The notes beneath the pieces are model-generated. The model was not told the origin of the DNA and did not search any database. It saw nothing but the letters and a program-made list of their open reading frames with translations. A stretch of 64,000 nt of DNA, taken from Siphonodentalium dalli. Taxonomy: Eukaryota; Mollusca; Scaphopoda; Gadilida; Siphonodentaliidae. The DNA lies in the NCBI GenBank assembly GCA_032622095.1, contig CP136064.1, positions 181,508,011 through 181,572,010 of the forward strand. The letters run 5' to 3'. Shown piece after piece: positions 44,956-57,400 of the stretch (position 1 is the stretch's first letter; each line of letters opens with the position of its first letter). Both the position numbers and the translations under genes were made by a program.

Positions 44956-45829
44956 CGTGTCATTAAAAAAATGAGTAAAAATCTAAAGTAAAAATGAGCC
45001 TGTCAACAAACTTTGTCAAAGACATCACTTTTAATTTAAATTTAATATAATATGATACAAGGGATAAACTAGATAGATTTTCAATGATAACTCTGCAAAT
45101 ATTAATTATTGCCCCATTTGGACTGGCAAATCCTGAATCGTGGGCACTGACCCCCCCCCCCCCCTTTGTCCGCCATTCACCACCTCCATTTATAAAACCG
45201 GGTGTATGACACCTCGTCTTATGACAACTCGTCTTATTGACACTTCGCAGCTATGACAAAATGACAGTGCCGGGGGCACACCTGGTCTTCATGTTGCTAA
45301 GTCGTAAGACAGAATGTCTTATTATTTAGACAAAATGAAGACAAACTTTATAACTATATATATTGATAATACACGCTTGGCAAATGTGATTTGCAAAAGT
45401 TGCTGCGATTATTTAGGAACATTACGAAGAACCTACGCAAGCATTCTGAATTATTCGACCCTTGACCTGTATACAGTGCGGAGACTGACGAGGTTTGCCG
45501 ACTACTACCGACTGTATTAAAATATGGAAAACCAGAGTATGGAATGTAGGTAAACGAACATATGGATTTCTTGACAATCTGTTGCAAGTTATTAGAGCGC
45601 GACCAATTCGCCAATTTGGAACTAGATACTTATACATTTTTACAGTTAAACTAGGGATTTAATTACGCTACCCACGGATCAAAATAGATGACGAACGCTT
45701 GGGGACTTGAAAAAAAATTTTGCACCAACAATATGCTGGCGTTATAATTCCATAAAACAATAATATGCAGTCTACCTCAAACTGTCCTCGCTAATGGCAA
45801 TTCACAGTTACTGCGCTAATTGAGACTAG
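44956..45829. other. No gene; small repeats
   Basis: A C homopolymer at 45151-45164 and a CTCGTCTTATGACAACTCGT direct repeat near 45213-45240. Overlapping frames at 45314-45637 have no known domain. Confidence 0.45.
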
Positions 45830-46765
45830 TTGCAACAAAGACAATCATGCTATAGACATAGTGTCGGATTACCCAAGTGTCGCGTAGACAAAAAGTCGCC
45901 GAGACATTATGTCCCTACGGCAATATGTCGCGGTGGACAGTATGTCACGTGGACCAGTTGGATTAAGACGAATAGTCGTGCACCGATAAAACCAACATAT
46001 CAAGCCTGGCCCAAGTGAATACAGGAGAAGTCGGCCCCGCTACGAAGACGGCCCAAAACAAAGTCGGCCCAGGAGAAGTCGGCCCCGTATGAAGTCGGCC
46101 CAGCTATTCAAATTTAGCATTTTATCTATGTATATCCATCATTTGTCTCATCGTCAACAGAAGACGCCCAACAGCCACATGCAAAGCGAAAGCGACACAA
46201 ACGTCAGGTTCGACCAAAGGGTCCAACACCAATTATAAATACATTCAAATGTTCCTATTTACAACTGTGTGTACAAACTGATAATTTTACTACATAGAGA
46301 ATCATCACTAGTTCAAATTCAACATCAGCTTGTCAAGGAAGGAAAGTTAAAACGCATTCAAAGAACGCAAACCACGAACACAGAAGGCTAGATATTACAG
46401 CTTTTGTCCGACTATAAACAGAAACATATATCAGCTATGTAATAGACATAGTATATTTCCTGTGTCTTAAATTCACCTTTAATGAACCATATCGACATAT
46501 ATGCGAAAAGCCATGACAGTGTGCGATAAGCAAGTGGAATGGTACAAGGTGATATAATCCCCTTTGACACCATGTGGCGAAAACATGGTCACAGAAAATG
46601 GAATGCTACGAGGTGATATAATCCCTTTTGACACAATAATGTGGCAAAATGTTGGTCACAATTGCATAATGTAAACGCCGCAACCATAAACTATATATTT
46701 ACATACACCTGATATCTCTTCCGATTTCCCCATAGGGTTACGGTATACACGCCCCCTTATTCAAT

Positions 46766-46829
46766 GCGTTCATAAACCTATGAACGTTACATGACGTCAC
46801 TTTCAATGTCGTTCATAGGTTTATGAACA
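46766..46829. repeat. Hairpin with GTTCATAAACCTATGAAC arms
   Basis: GTTCATAAACCTATGAACG and, after about 24 bases, GTTCATAGGTTTATGAAC. Each arm is itself nearly palindromic. Confidence 0.75.
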
Positions 46830-47286
46830 CATTGGTCCCGGAAATCACCGGGGATTGTCGGACATTACCGACTGCTTGAGTATCTAGTCAGCCAATACGC
46901 CAAGGATTTGATAGCAAACAATATGTAATCGAGTTTCACGATTGGATGGCTAGTGGCATCTAATCGCGAGCATGGGTGGCACGAGATGTTCGATTGACTA
47001 TCAGAATGTTGGTTATCATATAATCCCATATCCCATAATATGTCAAATATAGCGAATTATCGAAATATGAAATACAACGAAAAAGCGTAATATGAAAATA
47101 CAGCGAAATAGCAAGAAAAATCGAAATAGGAAAATACAGCGAAATAGCGAAAAGGGGCGAAATAGGAAATTATTTTTATAAACAGAATAACGGAGATATT
47201 TGAAAAAGTGTTTTTGACGAAATAACGGACATATTTGGAGAAGTGTTTTAAAGAGCGTAAGTATAATATTAATATAAATAATAAAC

Positions 47287-47421
47287 GGTGGAGTCAACGT
47301 GGTCATGGGTATTGACCGCGATAAAAAATCAGCAAACTCCACATGAACCCCTTCGGGGTTCATGCAGTTTGCTGAATTTTTCTTGCGGTCAAATCCCATG
47401 ACCACATTGAAACCGCCGTTC
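47287..47421. repeat. Long imperfect palindrome with nested hairpin
   Basis: Arms of about 60 bases pair (CGGTGGAGTCAACGTGGTCA, TGGGTATTGACCGCGATAAA against TTTCTTGCGGTCAAATCCCA, TGACCACATTGAAACCGCCG) around a centre CATGAACCCCTTCGGGGTTCATG, itself a perfect hairpin. Confidence 0.85.
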
Positions 47422-47649
47422 ATTTCTTATATAAACACCTGTTTGTGCCAGTCATTAACAAGAATTACAAAATAATGGGGACGACTTCTCTTGAGAAATC
47501 TTTATAATTTACCCGGGCCGACTTCTCTGAGACCGACTTTGTTTTGGGCCGACTTCTCCAGATACCGCCCAAAGCCACGTTCTCAAGAGCCAAAGTCCTT
47601 GCTGCCTAGAAAATTGGGTCATTGAAGTAGTATTTATCTCAAATTTCAG

Positions 47650-47739
47650 GATGCTTGGTATGGATTCCATAATGACCATGATCATGTGAACAAGTATATG
47701 AAATCAATATATGTTGGTGAAGTTTCCAACCTGGAAATT
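47650..47739 (+). CDS. FADS: Desaturase exon: end of cytochrome b5 domain
   Basis: Preceded by TTTCAG and followed by GTGAGT. 30 codons in phase 0, including [17 protein letters not shown] and [10 protein letters not shown]. These correspond to the DATxxFxxFHxxxxxVxKYM...IGEL part of FADS cytochrome b5 domains, just after the haem-binding HPGG. Too short to appear as an ORF by itself. Confidence 0.85.
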
Positions 47740-47902
47740 GTGAGTATAAACTAATTGTCATAGTTATTTAGAATCTCTGTTCTGACCTTTTAGTTTGTTC
47801 TTATAGCATCTATTTCCTTTTTATGTTTACCCATACCATAGTATGGTAAACATAGTGTCGTTGCCCGGATTGACCACTCGTCGTTAGTCCGTCCGTCCGT
47901 CC

Positions 47903-47956
<54 letters not shown>

Positions 47957-50900
47957 AGACACTTTACGCATGGTGCGATAACTCGAACATTTTATATCTG
48001 ATCGGAACCAAATTTTGTATATGAATTTGTCAGCACCAAATACAGATCGAGTTCGAATATGGGTTCGATCCGAGTTTTTTTCACGGAGTTAATGGCCCTT
48101 TTTCGACTTAGAATTCATGCATGCTACCATAACTCAAAAAATTTTTATCTGATCAGAATCAAATTTGGTATGCAAGTTTCTCGGACCAAAATACAGATCG
48201 AGTTCGAATATGGGTTTGATCCGATATTTTTCAATGGAGTTATGGCCCTTTTTCGACTTAGAATTCATGCATGCTGCCCAGTCTGAGTAAACTCATACCT
48301 AAATATTCATTACAACATTGAATATAAGGTCTGACGGATAACATCGATATTTCATTTCCAAGTCCTCGGGATTCCGTAATCTGATTGATTGCGTAAATTA
48401 TTTTCCGTCCAATGAAACCGTATGGGTTAATAAACAAGTGTCAGTGGGCGGAGCTAGACTCCCATAATGTCACCTCTAAATATAGTAACAGAGCGGAATT
48501 TCTCCGATCGAAAGCGATGCTTGCAAATACAACAGACAGAAACAATGGCTTCGAAATTATATATTCGGTACGATTCGGATTAATTTGAAGGATGTGCTAG
48601 ACCTGATAGATAGGCCTGCGCATGGTACCAACTTGGCCTCCCATAAATATAAATAGAACTCACTCACGTCCGTGTATTTGATTCACTTTATTGTACCATG
48701 GTTTGCAAATCAAATTATTTGTCGTAAAAAAGTCATCTGAAAGTTAACACCGAGGAAATGACTTAATTTTATGCTTTTAAATAGTTCTAAAGCATCATTT
48801 TTGATGACGACCTTATTTTTTGCTCTCGGATGCAGCTTTCCGGTTGATGCAGCGAGTTAATTCATCTCCCGAAAAAGAATAGTCGCACACACGACAAATA
48901 TTATCTGCTGTAATCTTATGTCGCGACACAGGCCATTACTATTATTGCGAAGCACAACAAATAACACGTGGGGACACCTGTCAATCATCGATGTATTTTT
49001 TTAAATCCGTGACGTCATTTTGGGGAAGCTCTTCGCTGAATAGAAATGGTTTTGGCTACATAAGCTCCAGACTCTATATTTCAAATATAGAGTCGACGTT
49101 CACTCAGACTGCATGCTGCCATAACTCAATTTTTTTTTATCTGATCAGAACCAAATTTGGTATGCGAGTTTCTCAACTCAAAATACAGATCGAGTTTGAA
49201 TATGGGTTATATCCAACATTTTATACCAGAGTTATGGCCCTTTTTCAACTAAGAATTGAACAGATAACCATAGCAGTCTACAATTAATTACCAGTGGTAT
49301 CAGTTTAGCTCTGAGAGCAGTAAATCTGTATTATGGGAATTAGAGTTATTTTTTACTCCCATGTTTATGATGACACACTCCTCACCTGTATAGTTTTTGG
49401 TATCGATCGGTTGATCGGTTTAGAAATTATTAACACTTTGCATCCGCACATAGGCATGAGCTATCCGATGCTGTAACCAAATTATTTTTTGTCCGATTGT
49501 TTTCATATTTGATATGTAGGTTTATAATGACACACCCCTCACCTGTATAGTTTTTGGTATCGATCGGTTGATCGGTTTAGAAAATAATTAACCCTGCACA
49601 CAAATGCTATCTGATCCATCTAAGTCAAGCTGTTTTCTTCTGATATGCCTCATATTTCTTACCAAGGTTTTTCTTAGCACGTTCTTTATCTGTATGGTTT
49701 TTGGTATCGTTTAATTAACCCTTTTCAAACTTATGTTTACTTAGAACTCAAAACATTTTTCATCTGATCTACACCAAATTTGGTACATGTGGTCCTCACC
49801 CCGAAATACAGATCAAGTTCAAATTTGGGTTTGATCCGATATATTTTAACAGAGTTATGGCCCTTTATAATTCAAGTAATTTACTACCTATTGTATATGC
49901 CCTGTGAGAATTTAAGACAAACAACTTTACACAGTAATCTGCTTTATTGGGATCAGAAAATGACACTGGATACTCTTTGCTAAACCACTGCTGCTCCCAG
50001 AGCTGTCAAATTTAAGTGATTGATGATACTTTACTCCAGTTTGTGTGCAATAGTAATTTAACCCAACCTGTTGAAACATGTTCATGGCATTAATACAAAT
50101 AGTCCATTGTCCATGTGAAGGATTTTCTGGAGCATGGCTGTTTAGAGAATTTTTGTTTACAGAGACACTGTTGTCTTATCTTGAGAAAACAATTTATCCA
50201 CACATTAGTTCCATCATATGATGTCATTGAAAATGATTAACACTCTCCACACATCATATTTTCATTCTCCTATTCTATGTCCAGGTTGATCGTGATCCAC
50301 TTTTCACTTGCATGTATTTCAGGATTAAAATTAACCTATTCCATAGACACATCATATCTGATACGCAGATTTTAAATTATCTCTTTCGCCTTAGGCCAGG
50401 TTCACTAAGAATTTCTATTAATTATAAGCCACCAATTGAATATTCATCATTTGAGGATATATCTTATTTTGAAATTCCCTCTATTGCATTTGGGCTGCAG
50501 GATAATAATAATGGTTCTGGTATTCTTGAAGCTGACTTTTGGTCAAATATTTTTCACCCAATCACTTTTATAATCTCATTCAGGTTGATTGTGATACATT
50601 CTTCATGTGTATAGATTTTGGTATTGATTGAATGGTTTTGAGAATATTAACCCAATATTTAATAATATTTCTGCTGTTACAGACATTGTATCTTTCCAAT
50701 GATCAGCTTAGAATAAAATTAACCATAGGTACATGTATACTGTACGCGATCCAATGTTATGACTCTAATATTTTCAATTTGACCCTTCTCATATCTCTCC
50801 TTTAGTTATCTGATAATTCTGTATTAAAATATTTTATATCCAACCATTATCAATCATATTTAATATCAAGGTCTATACACCCCTCACTTATATAGATGTT

Positions 50901-51409
50901 CAGGTGTTTGTTGGTCTCTAATCTCAATCATCCCATAACTTTTACTATGCAGCTAACACAACAACATAATCTGTTATGACTCAGGTTCCATTGTAAGAAT
51001 TAAATAAATAGAGTTATTATGATGTTAATATTGTAACAATTATATCTTTAACAGCTATGGTGCATCTGTCTGACTGTGTTTGGGTATAATTATCTTTATC
51101 AATCTATCACACATACATGTATCTCTGTTGGAGTGACCGAATAGGTTGAAATCGAATGTCATATCCATCTTCCTATTGTGTTTAAATGAGCAAGTTGCTC
51201 AATATGTCTGATTCCACTATGAAACTAATAAATAATAGTACGCTGTGAATTGTTGAAATTCTTGCACTCATAAAAAGATCGCTATCGCCAAGGTATGGGT
51301 TAAACATCTGCCGATCGTGATCGGCCTCTCGTTATGTTTACCCATACCATAGTATGGTAACATTAATGTCGACGTCCGGATTGACCACTCGTCGTCCGTC
51401 CGTCCGTCC

Positions 51410-51444
<35 letters not shown>

Positions 51445-54400
51445 CGTGGACACTTTACGCATGGTGCGATAACTCAAATATTTTCTATCCGATCGGAACT
51501 AAATTTTGTATATGAGTTTCTCAGACCGTAATACAGATCGAGTTCGAATATGGGTTTGATCCGAGTTTTTTTTACGGAGTTATGGCCCTTTTTCAACTTC
51601 GAATTCACGCATGCTGTCATAACTCAAACAATTTTTATCTGATCGGAACCAAATTTGGTATGCGAGTTTCAGAGCCCAAAATACAGATCGAGTTCGAATA
51701 TGGGTTTGATCCGAGTTTTTTTTACGGAGTTATGGCCCTTTTTCGACTTAGAATTCATGGATGCTACAATAACTAAAAAAAATATTATCTCATGAGAACC
51801 AAATTTGGTATGTGAGTTTCTCTATCTAAAATACAATTCGAGTTCGAATATGGGTTTGATCAGATTATTTTTAATGGAGTTATGGCCCTTTGATATAGAA
51901 TTCATCCATGCTTCGATAGCTCAACCAGTTATCGTCTGATAGGAACCAAATTTGGTATGTGAGTTTCTCTACTCAAAATACAGATCAAGTTTGAATATGG
52001 GTTAGAACCTGTTTTTTATACCAGAGTTATGGCCCTTTTTAACTAAGGATTGAACAGATTCGATATTTTTATGCTTATCATGTAGAACCATAGCAGATAT
52101 ATAACCCCTGTGATATCAGTTAGCACTGAGAGAGAGAATAGATTAACTTGTATTATTGGAAATTAGAGTTATTTTTATCCATCATATTGTCAGGGCACTG
52201 TGGAAGCTGTAATTGGACAGAGAACCATCTGTTGTTTATTGTATTTCCATACAGCTCTCTGGTTTAGGATATCAATGCAGTGTTCCAGTGACATACCTGT
52301 ACCTAATTTTATTGAGTTAAAATTGTTAACCCTTGTCATCAATTTTATGCTTTTGTATATTTTTCATGTAATCATTCTCCTATTATATCCCTTTCACTTG
52401 TATGGATTTTTGTGGTTAAAATGAACCCTTAATTCTCAACATTCCTTATACTTAGCAGAAATACCTTTCATCTGATATATCTCATTTTATTGAGATGTAT
52501 GTAAATTTTGTATGTGAATTTCTCAGCCCAAAATACAGATAGGTTTCGAATTTGGGTTTGATCCATTTTTTTATGGCTTATGGATTTTCGTGTCAGAACT
52601 GAAAATAGCTGATCACTATCGCCAAGGTATGGGTTAAACATCTGCCGATCGTGATCGGCCTCTCATTATATCTATGGGTATACACATACAGTTGACATTC
52701 ATACTCACCTTCCATCATTTACCTGTATGTCTTGCTGTCTGTGCACTAGACAAAAATCGGACAAAATTGCATATGAAGATGGATAACTCTAAAAACAAGT
52801 GGTAATACAGTCAAATTTCGAGAATACTCAAGTGATAATACGGCCATATTTTGTTGAACAAAATGTTGATAAATATAACGTTTTGGGAAATTTGACACCA
52901 TAGAGTTGACAGTGGAAAAGCATTATTTTGTTGCAATTAATCGATTCTGATAAATAAAGCATAATTTGAAGAAATATTGTTGTTGTTGTATCTCGATTAT
53001 ATGGGGACCCTCTGATCAGATTGAGTACCTTTAATATACATGTAGTTAATTGATTGTGTGCAAGCAACAACAACATAGCTGTTTATTGATGGATTGTGAC
53101 AATTTTTTGTGTGTGATTTAAGTGTCATTTGTGATCCTTGTTACTTGAGTTATGGTTGATAATATCAGAAAGGATATGAGCAAAGTTCTCTATACAGAAA
53201 TGGTTTTGGTTGATCTACAGAAAGCTTTTGACACAGTGGACCACAAAATTATGTTGGAGAAATTGAAAGCCTGTGGATTTGGTAATAACACAGTAAATTG
53301 GTTCGAAGGCTATCTTTATGATAGAACCCAGGTTGTTGATATAAATGGAACCTACTCTGGCAAAAATGAGATTACATGTGGAGTGCCTCAGGGCTAAATT
53401 CTAGGGCCGCTAATGTTTTTAATCTACATGAATGATGCAAGCACAGCCGTTACATGTCGTCTCTTGCTATATGCTGATGTCTCATCTATTCTCATCGGGA
53501 CCCTAAGATTATTGAGAAGGTACTCACTAAAGAGCTTAACCTCCTTAACAACTGGTTTATCAGATCAAAGCTCTCTATTCACCTGGGTAAAACTGAATCC
53601 AAATTATTTGGAACCCGGAAGCGTCTGAAAGCATGCAGTGGTCAACTTCTCGGTAATATTAAATGACCACACTATCATACAGGTTGAGAAAGTCAAATAT
53701 TTGGACAACACTGTAATTTCCTCTATCTGGTGAAATCATAGCAGTGTCAGTCCTTAACAAAGTGAACAGCAGATTGAAATTCTTGTATCGAACAAGAGAA
53801 TTTCTTATTGACAAACTAAGAAATTACTTGTAACGGCTCTCATTCAGTGTCATATGGATTATGCCAACTTATCATGGTATTTTGGATTTGGTGCCACCTA
53901 TAAAAACAAACTACAAGTAGCACAAAACAAAATTATTAGATTTATTTTGGATTTGAAAGCTCGTCACAGAATTACGGTTAAAGAGTTTAGAGAAGTAAAA
54001 TGGTTACCGGTAAAATATACAGTTGAAAATAGAATTCTGCTACTTCTGCATAAAGCTAGGACAAGTGCCAATCCATCTTACTTGCTACAAGACTTCAATT
54101 CAGTAAATCAGATGCATACACATGATACAAGATTTAGTAGTGGAAATTACTTTGTGCAAGAGGCTAACCCCCAAATCAAGAAAACATGTACAATGCAATG
54201 AAAGCATGGAACAATCTAGATAAGGGGCACAAGTTCTTTGATGATTATCCCACCTTTAAGACACTGATTAGCCTGCATCTATTTCAAATAATAGTAGATG
54301 AGGGAGACTGTGATCTCTAATATATATTTTGGGACTTCTGTCTGTCTGTGTCTTTGCTATGGCCGGGAAAACTGCCAGACGGATTTTGACGAAATTTGAT

Positions 54401-57400
54401 ACCTAGGGGTAATTTTGTCTAGGGAGTGTTTTGGATGGGTCAAATCGTGACCCCGACCTGACCTTGACCTTCAAAAAGATCAATTCAAGGTCAAAACGGG
54501 ACGGATTTTGACGAGATTTGATACCTATGGGTACTTTTGTCTGGGGAGTGTTTTGGACGGGTCAAATCGTTGACCTGACATTGACCTTCAAAAAGGTCAA
54601 TTCAAGGTCAAATCGTGTAAAACGGACGGATTTCGACGAAATTTTATACCTAGGGATACTTTTGTCCGGGGAGTGTTTTGGACGGGTCAAATCGTGATCC
54701 CGACCTGACCTTGACCTTCAAAAAAGGTCAAAGAAAAGCCACTGTCAAATCGCGAATTTTGACGGGATTTTCAACGAAATTTGATACCTAAGGTTACTTT
54801 TGTCCGAGGAGTGTTTTGGACGGGTCAAATCGTGACCCCCCCCCCCAACCTGACCTTGACCTTCAAAATGGTCAATTCAAGGTCAAATCGGGTAAAACCA
54901 GACGGATTTCGACGGGTACTTTTGTCAAGTACTTTTGTCCGGGGAGTGTTTTGGACGGGTCAAATTGTGACCCCGACCTGACCTTGACCTTCAAAATGGT
55001 CAATTGAAGGTCAAATCATGCAATTCGCCAAAAAGCAGAGGGGAAACGGCCCGGACAAAGTTTTATATATTACCCGGTACCGGTACTGAAATTGTTCTTA
55101 GCCTTGCATATTGTTTTAGGTTGAGGTATGACTGCTGTGTGGAAATAAAATGCTGTATTGCAGGGGTGTTTTAATTTTTTCCAATTTTTACTAGTTATTT
55201 AACAAATTTCTATGTTGTCCCAAGGGGGGCGAGTAGTTTCTGTGATGAAGTAAGTGATCACTAGGGTAGCAATATGCTTGATACGCAGCGATAAGCTGGC
55301 GCTCGCCATACCACACTCATAAAGCTGCTGAAACCTCACAGAACCCACTGACTTTCCGGGGGATGGATAGCTATTTGGTTATACGTGTGAGTCGTCTATA
55401 AGCTTAGACTTATGGAAATGGTGTTATTAGCTTACTTTGATCTTCACTTGGCAGCCATATCATACCATATATTATAGCTAGATATAGCTACTATACAGCC
55501 ATTCATACCATTTAAATCATGCTATACTGCACAAATTAGCACATGTATACCATATACCGGTATGACGACTCATAAATTATGCTGATACTTCTAGACTGGT
55601 ATTTTTATACTTTCATGTTGTTAGGATTAAAATATTGTCCTATAAAGCACACAAATTTTCATAGTAATGTGATACATATATATGTGTATGTAATATTGGT
55701 TTTTGATCTATCTCCACCTGACCATATCCTTTTAAGACTGGACAGTCTTCGTAATTGAACCTATCATAAGTATTGGGGACCACTATGGAAATAAGAGGGA
55801 TTTTTTTGTCCTTTAAGTGCTATCCCTTGTAATGATATATTTAATTATAGAGGCTGACCAGTATTAATAATAAAATTTATTAATATTAATACCACCGACT
55901 AACCATCTTAACACGTTCACTGCCGAAAACCAATGGGTAATTCCATCCTGTATGCCAACATGGGATTTGATATTTTGACGATAGTAGATGATATTTTACG
56001 TATGTATGAGTAATGGTTCGACCAATATCGGGTCATATGATGATGAAACATGTTATAAGACTACTACGAGATAACTCGTAGTGGGCACCTGGGACGGAAT
56101 TTATTAGTGTTTCATCCCTGGTGCCAGCTACGAGTTATCTCGTAGGTAAATACAATTACGTTGTCAGTGTCTTAGATGACGAAGAGTGCTATACATGTAC
56201 AAGCATATCGTATGTAAGACATGGTAAATGAATTTATATATGATAATTGGTACAGACTATGTCGAATAAGACATCAAAAAACGTAATATGTATTTACCTA
56301 CGAGTTATCTCGTAGCTGGCACCAGCGATGACCACTGGTGAGTTTCATCCCAGGTGCCGACTACGAGTTATCTCATAGGAGCTTTATAACATGTTTCATC
56401 TTTCATTTGATCGACAAAAATTGTATAAAGCACGATAATTCCTTTATATATACACAATGTGTCCGAGAATGGTCTAGTTGCACATGTATATCATGGTTCA
56501 GGGACGTACAGAAGAGGTCCTGGTGAATTGGAGTATCCTACCAAGAATGGGATCGTTGGGCATATATTGGCGCATACACCAACATTGCTTGCGGTTTGTG
56601 TTATTATTTATGTGGTATGAACATTACTACGAGTTAACTTGTAGTAGCAGTCCCCATGGAACCGTTTACTACGAGTTAACTCGTAGTGGCAGTGAACGTG
56701 TTAAAACTTTATTGGTTAAATCTTTTTTTGATTATATACATCTAGATAGTGAGGTGACAGAGATATGTAAATGTCGACCGCTTTTCCATCCAAAACTATT
56801 TACATTGCTATTTCAATATGTATACATTTGTCAACTGTGTATAAATTGTATAGATATATATCATTGCCATTAAAGGTACTCAATCCGATAAAACTCCTCT
56901 CAATTACTATTTCAATGGCTTTGGGAATTCGGGGGTCAAAAATATTTGATTCGAGTCGAGGAAGTCACCCATCAAAGCTCAGATTTGTTAGATATCGATT
57001 TTAGAAATCTATTATTTTTCATTATCGGGAATACTTTCTGGCCCAGAACTCAGTCAAAATTGCGTTATTATTACCACTTGATTTTAGAGTTATCCATCCT
57101 TGTCTGTTTGAATATATTTTGGTGTACACATCCCGACAGATTACGGCAGTTGAAGGCAATTATTAGTACTCATCTCGAGTAAATAACAAATTTCAAAAAT
57201 CAATATCTAATAACTCTGAGCTGTGTTTGATGGGTTCCTCGACTCGAATCAAATATTTTTTACCCCCAAAGCCAAAGAAATAGTAATATAGGACCCTCTG
57301 ATCGGATTGTTGTTGTTGGAATCTGTTGAGATGGGGACCCTCTGTTCGGATTGAGTACCTTTAAATAATCTAAAAAAAAAAGCAGAAAATACCCTTTATA

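Larger units (their letters stand above)
45880..47570. mobile_element. Element with inverted GAAGTCGGCCC termini
   Basis: The left block (46024-46100) repeats GGAGAAGTCGGCCC, GAAGACGGCCCAAAACAAAG and TCGGCCCAG. The right block (47480-47566) has the inverse (GGGCCGACTTCTC, CCGACTTTGTTTTGGGCCGA). The interior is non-coding: a tandem ~80-bp duplication at 46535-46655, a hairpin at 46766-46829, an A-rich GAAATAGGAAAATACAGC repeat at 47055-47170, and the long palindrome at 47287-47421. Confidence 0.55.
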
